NCBI GenBank assembly: GCA_964371655.1
Contig: CAYJOD010000001.1
Span: 62,001-126,000, forward strand
DNA length: 64,000 bases
Direction of reading: 5' to 3'
Source: CAZGSN01 sp964371655
GTDB lineage: Bacteria > Desulfobacterota > Binatia > HRBIN30
Shown here: positions 7,008 to 14,566 of the stretch, piece by piece
How positions within the stretch are numbered: the stretch's first letter is position 1
Layout: each line of letters starts with the position of its first letter
Notes under the pieces: generated by a model
The model's input: only the letters and a program-made list of their open reading frames with translations
Databases searched by the model: none
Told to the model about the DNA's origin: nothing
Translations under genes and position numbers: made by a program

Positions 7008-7850
7008 TCATCTTCGAGCCAGGAGAACGTGGCGTTCTTCCTCTCTCTTCGGACGCTCGCGGACGTAGATCGTCTGGCCTGGTCCGACACCGTCCTTCCA
7101 CCCCACCCGGATGATCAATGATGGCCGTACTGGCGGGGCGATGTCGCGATCGATGATGCGATCGTCGTCGGTGCCGATCTGCGCGTCAAACAAGGCGCTT
7201 AGAACTGCGCGCGACTCTCGAACAGTCGGAAACGAATCTGATTTGAGACACTCGTCGAGCTGCCCGACGCGCAGTCCTTCGGCCAGTTGCCAGTGGAAGG
7301 GACTCAGATCGCGACGCTCACCGTTTTGGTCTACGTAACGATAAAGGAGAAGCGCAGCGTATTTCAGCTTTCCCCGTAGGGTCGCTCGTTGATTTCTCCT
7401 GAGGCGCCCCCACTTGGAGTCGCGACGAAACATTTTGCCTTGGCACAGAAGACCACGTCGATAGCCATGTCGAATTGCCAATTGCGAACGACCGAGCCAA
7501 TGTAGGTCAGGGCGAATCGCAACGATTCCAATGTCGCCGCCAGTCAGCGTCTCCACCTCTCGGGAGTGAAACGTTACGGTCGCGACGAGACCATTCGAGA
7601 TGTCTCCAGAAAAGCCGTGGTCGAGATTTGGAAAGTTGATCGAAATATCATCCATGAACGCAGCCGCGATCGCGCCGCTACTACTAGCGGCTTCGGTTGC
7701 TACCCTCAGTTCGCCTTGGAACAGATTCGTGATCATCTCCTCGTCAGAATCGGGATGTTTTTCACGAACGATACGGCGCATTTCTTGTTCAGCGGTCAGC
7801 CAGCATTCCGTTATCAAGGCTCCAAGTGCTGGAGTCGACATCTCTGCCAT
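7008..7850 (-). CDS. Predicted PD-(D/E)XK-like nuclease of the DAC-like operon
   Basis: I do not recognise a named family for this 280-residue protein. Residues about 90-140 read VATVTFHSREVETLTGGDIG, then IVAI and, after a gap, GLLCQGKMF: an acidic residue at E100, D106 and Q137-G-K139 in the spacing of a PD-(D/E)XK nuclease core. The later KLKYAALLLYRYVD and LSPFHWQL are helical. The start at ATG 7850 is chosen for its GGAGGTGGG leader (7851-7860); the frame is open to 7886. It is first in the minus-strand operon, 27 bp before the DAC-like gene. An effector role in defence is an inference. Confidence 0.5.
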   Translation of the reverse strand: MAEMSTPALGALITECWLTAEQEMRRIVREKHPDSDEEMITNLFQGELRVATEAASSSGAIAAAFMDDISINFPNLDHGFSGDISNGLVATVTFHSREVETLTGGDIGIVAIRPDLHWLGRSQLAIRHGYRRGLLCQGKMFRRDSKWGRLRRNQRATLRGKLKYAALLLYRYVDQNGERRDLSPFHWQLAEGLRVGQLDECLKSDSFPTVRESRAVLSALFDAQIGTDDDRIIDRDIAPPVRPSLIIRVGWKDGVGPGQTIYVRERPKREEERHVLLARR

Positions 7851-7972
7851 TCCCACCTCCACGCCCTTTGCGCGTAGACACAGCAATCTTACTATTGCCG
7901 CATTCTAGCGCTCGCCTCGATTTTGTCGGACCTCTGCCAATTCCCAGAAATCACTGTCTGGCAGACGTTCCG

Positions 7973-8737
7973 TCACACAGGGACAGCACTTGGCAACCGT
8001 TCCGATCGCGTGAGACACAGGTTTTGCCACCAGTTTGCCCCTTCGAGCTGCAAGCCGAGTTGCTTGTCCGCCAGCATCGAGAAGAAGCCGAAGAAAATCT
8101 TCCACATCAGGAAATAGAGTTTGAGTAGGACATACCAGTCGCGGAGCACCTCAACCGGAGGGTCGAAGGCGGGACCGCTGATCGCATTCGACGAGAGTCT
8201 GTGTCGGCTTGTCGCGCCGAGACCCGCATGAACTGCGATGGCACTTAGCAAGCCGTAGCCAGCGCGCAGATCCTCCCATTCGGAACCCACATGACCAAAC
8301 AGACGCCTAGTTGGGAACGCTTTGCGATAGTCCGAGGATGGGAAGAATCGGCGTGGTTCGAGAGGATGCACGCCGCTGGCAGCGCTGTAGGCGCGGACGA
8401 ACACCTGACCCAAGCCTGGGTCATCGAAGATAATCTTGGCCGCGCCAGTCGCCTCGATTGCCCGACGCGTGATCACTTGCGCGTCGGCGAGGCGGCAGCG
8501 CAGCAACTGCGAGATCGTCCCGTAGTACTGGTTTATCACCAGCAGAAGAAGATGTGCCGGGATCTCCGTCTCGGTGTCCGCTCTTATCTCGCTGCGCAAC
8601 CTATCGAACAGTGATCCGAGATACTCGGCCAACTCTAGTTCTACGCGGTACTGTCGGCGGCTATGCTCGGCGACCAACTGCTCGCCATCCAGGTACTTTC
8701 GCAAATCCATCGCGGACGGCGATTTAGCACGGGCCAA
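7973..8737 (-). CDS. DUF5677/HEPN-like helical protein of unknown function
   Basis: The 254-residue product is largely helical. It contains LLLLVINQYYGTISQLLRCR and LADAQVITRRAIEATGAAKI, resembling the core of DUF5677-type proteins (a helical fold with R-x-x-x-E near the repeat 'RSLLE/RRAIE'). A hydrophobic stretch WYVLLKLYFLMWKIFFGFFS near the C-terminus could be a membrane or packing helix. The start is TTG at 8737 with GAGG just upstream; an ATG lies at 8710. A terminator-like hairpin separates it from the small upstream gene. Linkage to the nuclease trio suggests a defence island, but no function is assigned. Confidence 0.55.
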   Translation of the reverse strand: MARAKSPSAMDLRKYLDGEQLVAEHSRRQYRVELELAEYLGSLFDRLRSEIRADTETEIPAHLLLLVINQYYGTISQLLRCRLADAQVITRRAIEATGAAKIIFDDPGLGQVFVRAYSAASGVHPLEPRRFFPSSDYRKAFPTRRLFGHVGSEWEDLRAGYGLLSAIAVHAGLGATSRHRLSSNAISGPAFDPPVEVLRDWYVLLKLYFLMWKIFFGFFSMLADKQLGLQLEGANWWQNLCLTRSERLPSAVPV

Positions 8738-8870
8738 GTATCCTCAACACCTATGCGCGTCTGCGGCGGGCAAGCCGTCGACCGACCGGGCTCAAAGATT
8801 CGGTTCCCTTCGGGCCTCCTCTTGAGGTCCCACTTTGAACCAATCGGCTCCGGTGGCCTGGGAACGAAGA

Positions 8871-8898
8871 AAGCCCCCGGACCGAAATCCGAGGGCTT
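8871..8898 (-). terminator. Hairpin terminator, minus strand
   Basis: Arms 8871-8881 and 8888-8898 pair at 10 of 11 positions around a 6-base loop; on the minus strand the hairpin is followed by a T-rich CTTTCTTCGTT-like stretch. It would end transcription of the small zinc-ribbon gene at 8974-9153 before the DUF5677-like gene. Confidence 0.5.
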
Positions 8899-8973
8899 GG
8901 CTGACGGCTCACCGTCTGCCGCTACCGGGGCTGAAGGAGTGGGCAACCTTCGCCCGGCAATTTCAGTGTGTGG

Positions 8974-9153
8974 TCAGAGGTTCTGAGGTGTCAAATCGAT
9001 TACTCCTCCACAGTGCTGGCAGACAATCTGCTTTCGGAGGCCGAGCATACCTTCTGCCGCGTGCTCCGGAGTTACCGCTGCGCCACCGCAGTGCGGGCAG
9101 CTCCTCTGCATCGGTTCTTTGCCGTCGACCGCTGAACTTCCCGGTATGGACAT
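8974..9153 (-). CDS. Small zinc-ribbon protein (59 aa)
   Basis: A minus-strand ATG at 9153 opens a 59-codon frame whose product has two CxxC knuckles: RSCPHCGGAAV and IVCQHCGGVIDL, about 28 residues apart. This four-cysteine layout is a zinc ribbon. GGAAGGG lies about nine bases upstream of the start, and a terminator-like hairpin follows the stop. Such tiny ribbons are often regulators or adaptors in mobile DNA; the role here is unknown. A second possible 32-codon frame (9211-9309, minus) lies just upstream but has weak support. Confidence 0.6.
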   Translation of the reverse strand: MSIPGSSAVDGKEPMQRSCPHCGGAAVTPEHAAEGMLGLRKQIVCQHCGGVIDLTPQNL

Positions 9154-9747
9154 TGCTCTTACCCTTCCGCTGCGCCCCCTGTGGCGCTCAGCTCGCGCGG
9201 TTGCCGCTTATCACAAACCTCCTCCCACCTCGATCATCTCCGGCGCATTGTCTGTGACCGCGTAAACGCCTCGCACAGCGTCGCCGCACTCCGAGACGAT
9301 GAAACCCACGTCTTAGATGTTTTCAGCCGGCTATCGTCGTGTCACGGGCCACGTGCGCGATAGAAATAGGTCGACACGAACCCACCTGCGAATTGAACGC
9401 GGGTCTTTTTGGTTGCGCACGTTTCCGGATCGAATTGATTTTCAAAAAGGAAGGCCACCCGGCCCGGCGCCGCCCTCCCTTGGTGATCGGCGCGAGGCCC
9501 CTGATCGCGATCGACGCCTTCGTTGACGTGTCACTCATCGAGGCCCGCCGCCCAGGTCGCTTCAGGGTAGCGGGCACCCCGCCGCGTCAAGGGGTTGGGG
9601 CCCGCGGGGCGCCCCCCGTTGACTGGGGGGGGTCCCCTGCCCGCGGCCATAGCGCCCGGTGGGGGGACGGGCCGGCCGGAACCCTCTAAGGGGCGACGCG
9701 CCGCCGACGACCACGCTTAATCCCTAACCGAAAGGAGGTGATGCCTT
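9154..9747. other. Intergenic leader upstream of DUF2958 gene
   Basis: About 600 bp with no convincing gene. The part 9540-9690 is extremely G/C-rich with runs of C and G, and frames through it are low-complexity. The last bases (9730-9739) carry AAAGGAGGTG, a strong ribosome-binding site for the gene at 9748. Confidence 0.5.
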
Positions 9748-10107
9748 ATGTTGAACGACCTACCACCAATGCCACCGCTGTACGGCCAGGAGGACAAGGG
9801 CCGCGACGCCATCGTCTACGCCAAGCTCTTTCTGCCCGGTACCGGCGCGACGTGGTACGCGACCGAACACGACCCCGAGCAGGGATTATGCTGGGGCCTG
9901 ACGGTCCTCCTCGAAGTCGAGCTTGGCTACTTCTCGCTGACCGAGCTTGAAAACATCCGCAGCTGGATGGGCCTGCCGGTCGAGCGCGATTTGTACTGGA
10001 AGCCCTGTCCGCTCAAAGACCTGCCGGAATGTCCGCAGTGGTTGCGCGATGGTGAATCGCCGACAACCCTCGAAACGAATCTTACTCCCTTACCTTCAAC
10101 CCTATGA
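9748..10107 (+). CDS. DUF2958 domain protein, copy 1
   Basis: The 119-residue protein matches the DUF2958 pattern: PPLYGQEDKGRDAIVYAKLF, WYATEHDPEQGLCWGLTVL, GYFSLTELENIRSWMGLPVE, RDLYWKPCPLKDLPE. The family is common next to plasmid replication and anti-restriction genes, without an established activity. The start is fixed by AAAGGAGGTG eight bases upstream. A paralogue lies at 21678-22061. The stop overlaps the next gene by ATGA, so the small downstream genes are probably coexpressed. Confidence 0.85.
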   Translation: MLNDLPPMPPLYGQEDKGRDAIVYAKLFLPGTGATWYATEHDPEQGLCWGLTVLLEVELGYFSLTELENIRSWMGLPVERDLYWKPCPLKDLPECPQWLRDGESPTTLETNLTPLPSTL

Positions 10108-10358
10108 ACCGCACACAGCAACGACCTCAACAATCACAACCAGCCCGGCGCAGCGCGCCGGCACAACGTCCGGAACGTACGCAAGGAAGCGAGCGCCCGA
10201 CGGGTATTCTGCCGACCGCCGGCAATGCCGCGCGCTACATCATTCGCGAGCTTGAGCTCGAAGACAGCACCGAGAATTGGCGCACGCTTCGAGACCGCAT
10301 CGCGGACGCCATCAAGGAAGTCGCCAGCGACGAAGTCATTCCATACTACGCTGCCTAG
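10104..10358 (+). CDS. Small hypothetical protein
   Basis: This 84-residue protein begins at an ATG that overlaps the DUF2958 stop (ATGA). The N-terminal 35 residues are rich in Q, R, P and S and probably disordered. The C-terminal half, YIIRELELEDSTENWRTLRD plus RIADAIKEVASDEVIPYYA, is predicted helical. No family was recognised. Coupling to the DUF2958 gene supports it being expressed. Confidence 0.55.
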   Translation: MNRTQQRPQQSQPARRSAPAQRPERTQGSERPTGILPTAGNAARYIIRELELEDSTENWRTLRDRIADAIKEVASDEVIPYYAA

Positions 10359-10361
10359 CGT

Positions 10362-10532
10362 ATGCTGCCCCGTCTCTTCGTCCGCTTGTTCTCCTGGCGA
10401 CGTCGCCACCACCTCACGCCGGAGCATGAAATCAATCGCGTGCTTTACCAGTTGCGTCACCTCGACGATGCGACCACACAGGCACGCAAGCGTGCCGCGG
10501 TTGAGCTCGCTCTGGGTCATCACCGAAAGTGA
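10362..10532 (+). CDS. Very small basic hypothetical protein (56 aa)
   Basis: An ATG at 10362, three bases after the preceding stop, opens a 56-codon frame: MLPRLFVRLFSWRRRHHLTP at the N-terminus, then EHEINRVLYQLRHLDDATTQ. It has a hydrophobic/basic start and a helical Arg-rich remainder. Tight spacing in an apparent operon is the main support. No family is recognised. Confidence 0.4.
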   Translation: MLPRLFVRLFSWRRRHHLTPEHEINRVLYQLRHLDDATTQARKRAAVELALGHHRK

Positions 10533-10557
10533 CCAGAGCGCCACGACGGTGCTGTTG

Positions 10558-10586
10558 CTGACGAGTACTGACCACCGTGGTACAAT
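10558..10586 (+). promoter_or_regulatory. Sigma-70-type promoter
   Basis: CTGACG (10558-10563) and TACAAT (10581-10586) are separated by 17 bp, matching the consensus -35/-10 layout at 4/6 and 5/6 positions. The site lies about 65 bp before the ATG at 10651 and in the gap after the small-gene cluster. Confidence 0.4.
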
Positions 10587-10650
10587 GCGGGAGTCGTTCG
10601 CAAACGAACGGCTCCCCACCACGGGACTTATCCATTTACCTTTCATCCGT

Positions 10651-11037
10651 ATGTCTGAATCCAAGAACGTGGCCGAAGCCATCGCAAACGTGCTGCATCG
10701 CGAGCTGGCCGACACGGAAAGCCGGCTCGAAACGAAGATGACCACCGCCATCGCCCAAAGCGAACAGCGCACGACCGAAAGATTTGCGGCCGAGCTTGCA
10801 GCTACCGAGCAGCGCATCACCAGCAAGCTCACCAAAGAAATCCAGGAGGCGACCGAACCGCACTTCAAGGCCATCAACGACGACCTGTTGCTTATCGAAA
10901 AGAAGCTCGACAACGTTCTGACCATTTTGCACGATGGCGCACGTCTCGACGAGCTTGAACGCCGCGTAGGCAAGCTCGCCGAGCTCGCTGGCCTTCCAGA
11001 GTTTACACAGCCGATTCGTCGACCGATTGGCGCGTAG
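10651..11037 (+). CDS. Coiled-coil hypothetical protein
   Basis: The 128-residue product is almost entirely heptad-like: VLHRELADTESRLETKMTTA, SEQRTTERFAAELAATEQRI, then KAINDDLLLIEKKLDNVLTI. It is a predicted long coiled coil with no recognised domain. Coiled-coil proteins of this kind occur in mobile elements as structural or regulatory partners. The ATG at 10651 is preceded by a pyrimidine-rich leader without a clear ribosome-binding site. A sigma-70-like promoter lies upstream. Confidence 0.6.
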   Translation: MSESKNVAEAIANVLHRELADTESRLETKMTTAIAQSEQRTTERFAAELAATEQRITSKLTKEIQEATEPHFKAINDDLLLIEKKLDNVLTILHDGARLDELERRVGKLAELAGLPEFTQPIRRPIGA

Positions 11038-11180
11038 CCGCTAGCGCCCATACCGCCGAAGCGTTGGGGGCCTCGCGTCGATTTTCTTGAATGCCCGCCC
11101 ACCCAGGCGAACCGAACCGAGTGGCCCTTCTTCAAATGCGCCGCGAGGGCTCACGCCTTGCGCCGCCTGTCGATCGGTGG

Positions 11181-12245
11181 TCACGAGCCCTCGCCAGCGT
11201 TTCGTTTCCCAAGTGTGCGCAAAACCTCCATAGCTTCCCGACCAATTTCATCGAGCATCGACTCCATGACCCGCAAGATCACGAGCCTGTCCAAGTCAAT
11301 CTTGAGATTCAGCAACGCAGCCGTACACTGCAACAGTGAGATTCCGGTTTCATGTGCTGGATCTGCAAGACCGTAGACCGATGGACCGGCAATGAGCACG
11401 TTCCCTCCGGGACGTTGCCCAAGACGAAATGCCAATCCCCGCGCCTCGGCATGGACATTTTGGCTCGCCATTTTGTAATATGGTCGTAGGTGATCAAGAT
11501 CAGCTCGTTTCTCGAGGTCTGCGATCTTCGGCCGTGCCTTATTCAAAAGCGCCGAAGCCCACCCCTGAGGCCCCGAAAAGGATTTTCCAAATCGATGGAC
11601 GAGCTCATCGTACACGATCTGAGCTGACGTCATCTCTTCCTCACCATAAGGTGACTGGCGAAGGCGTGCTGCGAATTTTTGATACTGGAGCATCGCATGG
11701 AACGCATCAATGTTGTGGTGAAGAAGATATCGTTCGGAAAGGCCCTCATCCTCCTGTGCAAGTACACAAGTAACGACAGCGATTTCATGCAGGCTTCGCC
11801 ATCTGGCATGGGCTCCGTCTGCGAAGCCACTTTTCAGAAGCACCAATACCTCTTGCGCCACCTGACATGCCCGAGCATGCAGCGAGGTAAGCGCGATCAC
11901 ACGATATCCGTTGGTTGGGAAGGCGTTGGGGCGTTCTTCCACATTGAAGTCGCTACCCACCTCAAGCGCCACGACGACAAGTGTTTCAAGCGCGTCGATC
12001 ATTCGCGACCAACGCCCGGTATTCTCCGCCTCGAATTCGGCAGTGCTTTCGCGCCGAGCCCGAAGCATCTCGGACCGATCCTCATTCAGTTTTGCGGCAA
12101 CATCAGCTGCAACTTCACGGATCACCCCCGCAATGTGAGGACCGCCTCGATCAGGATCATTTAGAAAAGATTCAAGCGTTTCGGGAGATACCTCCTGAGA
12201 GACCTTTCGAATTACGTTCAAGTACGCCTGGTGAAGTTTCCCCAC
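11181..12245 (-). CDS. DUF5677 family protein
   Basis: The 354-residue protein shows the DUF5677 core: LTSLHARACQVAQEVLVLLK, SGFADGAHARWRSLHEIAVV, TCVLAQEDEGLSERYLLHHN, then a long helical region ending in LNLKIDLDRLVILRVMESML. The family is sporadically distributed, often in defence islands, and is structurally helical (HEPN-like by some accounts); no activity is established. The start is GTG at 12245 with a weak ribosome-binding site. It is a separate minus-strand cargo gene inside a block of plus-strand backbone genes, which suggests later insertion. Confidence 0.75.
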   Translation of the reverse strand: MGKLHQAYLNVIRKVSQEVSPETLESFLNDPDRGGPHIAGVIREVAADVAAKLNEDRSEMLRARRESTAEFEAENTGRWSRMIDALETLVVVALEVGSDFNVEERPNAFPTNGYRVIALTSLHARACQVAQEVLVLLKSGFADGAHARWRSLHEIAVVTCVLAQEDEGLSERYLLHHNIDAFHAMLQYQKFAARLRQSPYGEEEMTSAQIVYDELVHRFGKSFSGPQGWASALLNKARPKIADLEKRADLDHLRPYYKMASQNVHAEARGLAFRLGQRPGGNVLIAGPSVYGLADPAHETGISLLQCTAALLNLKIDLDRLVILRVMESMLDEIGREAMEVLRTLGKRNAGEGS

Positions 12246-12377
12246 GTTTCCGTTTCCACCGAGATCGTTGCTCTACCACTAGTCAAGACGAGTTCAATAT
12301 CGCTGTCGGTCCACTGACCCTCGCCACTGTCGTCCGACCACGCCGTGTGATTTCTATTGCGCTCACCAGAGAGCGCG

Positions 12378-13523
12378 ATGGCCATACGCAAGCAGAAGCA
12401 GACCAAGGCGAAACCAGCGAAGCGACAGACCACTTCGAAGGCGCCGAAGCCCGTTCCGGTTTCGGCGAAGCCGCGACGCAAGACGCAAGCCGAGTACAAG
12501 CGCGAGCAACGTGCCGCTCGGTTGAAGCAGCTCACGAAACAGCTCGGCAGCAAAAAGCTCGCGCGCAAGGAAATCCGAAAGCAGCGCTGCACTGAGAAGC
12601 AGCGCGAGCGCGGCCATGGCGTTCTGTTCCCCATCGTGTCGACGGCACCAGACGGCCGCGTACAACTCTACGGCACGTCACCCTGGTACGAGGACCTTGA
12701 GACCCTGTGTGTGACGCAGGGCGTTCGGAAACCCGACTGCGTCATGGTCCCGGATTTCATGAGCATGTTCGACGCCATGCGGCTCGCATCGGTCCGGGTA
12801 CCGTTGTCCTCGTTCAAGAAGCAGACCTTGGTCAGCTACGCGGCAATGCTGGCATCGATTGCCGTTTGGTTTGTTCGGTCGCGAACGTTGCAGCGCAGCG
12901 GCCTCAAAACGCTGGCCCAACAGATCGAACGCGACGCAGTCGAGATCTTCCCATCGCTCGCGCGCGATCCCCTGAAGTTCCTGCACTGGTTTGCGTCTCT
13001 CGCGGAGCCGCTCGGACTCCTATCTCGCACCCAGCTGTTCCCAAAGCTCTCGACCGACAATGTGTTTCTAGGCCTTCTCGCCGATGCGGTCTTCTCTCAC
13101 CTCGAATTCTCCGGACGCCTGGATCGTCGGCTGTATGAACGATACCTCGCGCAATGGCGCCGCGTCGCGGGCGTCGACCGCATTTCCCGTTTCGTCTGCG
13201 TGCGCTGGTCGATCACCTTCCACTGGGTCGGTTACATCGCCGCTTCTGCGCAGCGTAACGACGAAGCCGTGATTTCAACCCAATGGCTCGCACCCCATCA
13301 GCCTCGCGACGCAGACGGAAGCATCCCCGAAGACCCTGACGATTGGGAGAACCGGCTCGATTTCGACCACCGTGAGAAAGAGCCCGACGTCGGCACCTTC
13401 GAGTCGGCCGGGATCGAGGAGATCACATCGCTGGTCCGCCAGTGGCTGTATCAACTCGAAGAAGTTCCGAGAGGACGACCGCGATCGAGGGACCCCAAGC
13501 CGGAAGGAGAAAGCACAACCTGA
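12378..13523 (+). CDS. Hypothetical element-backbone protein with basic N-terminus
   Basis: No family was recognised. The product (about 381 residues from the ATG at 12378; the frame is open to 12357) begins with some 75 Lys/Arg-rich residues (KQKQTKAKPAKRQTTSKAPK, then KREQRAARLKQLTKQL), a likely nucleic-acid-binding tail. The remaining 300 residues look folded and mostly helical, with SYAAMLASIAVWFVRS and WSITFHWVGYIAAS. It opens a plus-strand run leading to the coiled-coil gene, the coupling-type ATPase and the replication-relaxation gene. A role in transfer or replication of the element is likely but unproven. Confidence 0.55.
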   Translation: MAIRKQKQTKAKPAKRQTTSKAPKPVPVSAKPRRKTQAEYKREQRAARLKQLTKQLGSKKLARKEIRKQRCTEKQRERGHGVLFPIVSTAPDGRVQLYGTSPWYEDLETLCVTQGVRKPDCVMVPDFMSMFDAMRLASVRVPLSSFKKQTLVSYAAMLASIAVWFVRSRTLQRSGLKTLAQQIERDAVEIFPSLARDPLKFLHWFASLAEPLGLLSRTQLFPKLSTDNVFLGLLADAVFSHLEFSGRLDRRLYERYLAQWRRVAGVDRISRFVCVRWSITFHWVGYIAASAQRNDEAVISTQWLAPHQPRDADGSIPEDPDDWENRLDFDHREKEPDVGTFESAGIEEITSLVRQWLYQLEEVPRGRPRSRDPKPEGESTT

Positions 13524-13639
13524 CTGGCCCATAGCCACATAACAGCAGCGGCCCGCCGGCCAGGGCGAGCCGCTGCCACAACCGCCGGCGCGTTGTACCC
13601 GTCAAGAAGCGGCGCGCCGGCAGAAAGGCAGAGTGTTCC

Positions 13640-14566
13640 ATGAGGAAGCGCTCCAACCACCACTCGCCTACGCCAGACAACCCGCTCGATCAAGTCGACG
13701 ACGACTGGCGCTGGGCACAGAACCTACCGGCTCTGCGTGATGCCGACTCCATGGAGATCGCGATCACCGTAGCCTCGTCGCGCGGCCTCACCGCCGAGGA
13801 CTTCGACGAGTTCGTCAACACGGGCAACACCACGACCCTGCAGCGTGCCGTCGTGCGCGAGCACATGGCGCAACTGCGCGGCCGTGAGCGGCGTCCGCCG
13901 GGTCTCATTGAACGGATTCTTGGACTGGATCGCCCAAGCGCCGAGGTGTTGGAGACGCTGCACGCGCTCACTGATGTGAGCAAGGCGGCCTCGACCGCGA
14001 TTGCCAACGACTATGAGCTGCAGCAACAACGTATCCGGCGCCATGGGGTGCAGCAGGAGTTCCACGTCACGCAGCTGCAGCACAAGACGAGGCTCGTCGA
14101 CGAGGAGGTTCGGCTTGCCGAAGCTGAGGAACGCCTGGAGAAGCTTCGCGCCCGACGTGAGGATACAGACCCAGCCATCGCCCAAGAGCTGCTAGCCCTC
14201 GGCGACACCGTTGCTGCCCTGCAAGAGGAACTTCGCCGTCGGGCCGATCCTCGCGAATGCGATAAGACTCGTCGCGAAGACGAGATCGCTGCCGCCGCGC
14301 ATGAGGCAAGGCTCAGCGAGTTCGCGTTGGCGAAGGCGCGCAATGCGGCAGCGGCAAAGACTCTTCGCCAGCCGCCGGCGGATGAATTCGCCGAGGCGCT
14401 CGCTGCGCAGAACGTCGTCAGCCGGCGTCTCAAGCGCCTTGACGATGACTTCAACCCCAAGCTTGCCGACACCGAGCGCAAGCACGGGGCAGACTCCGAG
14501 GCGTACCAATCGTTGCTGACGCAATACAACCAGCTGCGCGTGCGCATCTTGGAGGGTCGGAAATGA
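13640..14566 (+). CDS. Coiled-coil protein upstream of the coupling-type ATPase
   Basis: The 308-residue protein is dominated by heptad-rich segments: LAEAEERLEKLRARREDTDP, AIAQELLALGDTVAALQEEL, then HEARLSEFALAKARNAAAAK. The first 90 residues are acidic and may form a small domain. Its stop overlaps the ATG of the ATPase gene (ATGA), with GGAGGG upstream, so the two are translationally coupled. Coiled-coil partners are common next to conjugative ATPases; the role here is inferred only from that position. Confidence 0.6.
   Translation: MRKRSNHHSPTPDNPLDQVDDDWRWAQNLPALRDADSMEIAITVASSRGLTAEDFDEFVNTGNTTTLQRAVVREHMAQLRGRERRPPGLIERILGLDRPSAEVLETLHALTDVSKAASTAIANDYELQQQRIRRHGVQQEFHVTQLQHKTRLVDEEVRLAEAEERLEKLRARREDTDPAIAQELLALGDTVAALQEELRRRADPRECDKTRREDEIAAAAHEARLSEFALAKARNAAAAKTLRQPPADEFAEALAAQNVVSRRLKRLDDDFNPKLADTERKHGADSEAYQSLLTQYNQLRVRILEGRK

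Noticed and set aside
10225..10650. N-terminal extension of the coiled-coil gene (270-codon frame)
   Set aside because: The extension crosses other small genes and a promoter-like site; only the part from ATG 10651 is protein-like.
10134..11135. 333-codon minus-strand frame
   Set aside because: Opposite to small plus-strand genes with better starts and protein-like composition; product is Ser/Arg-rich.
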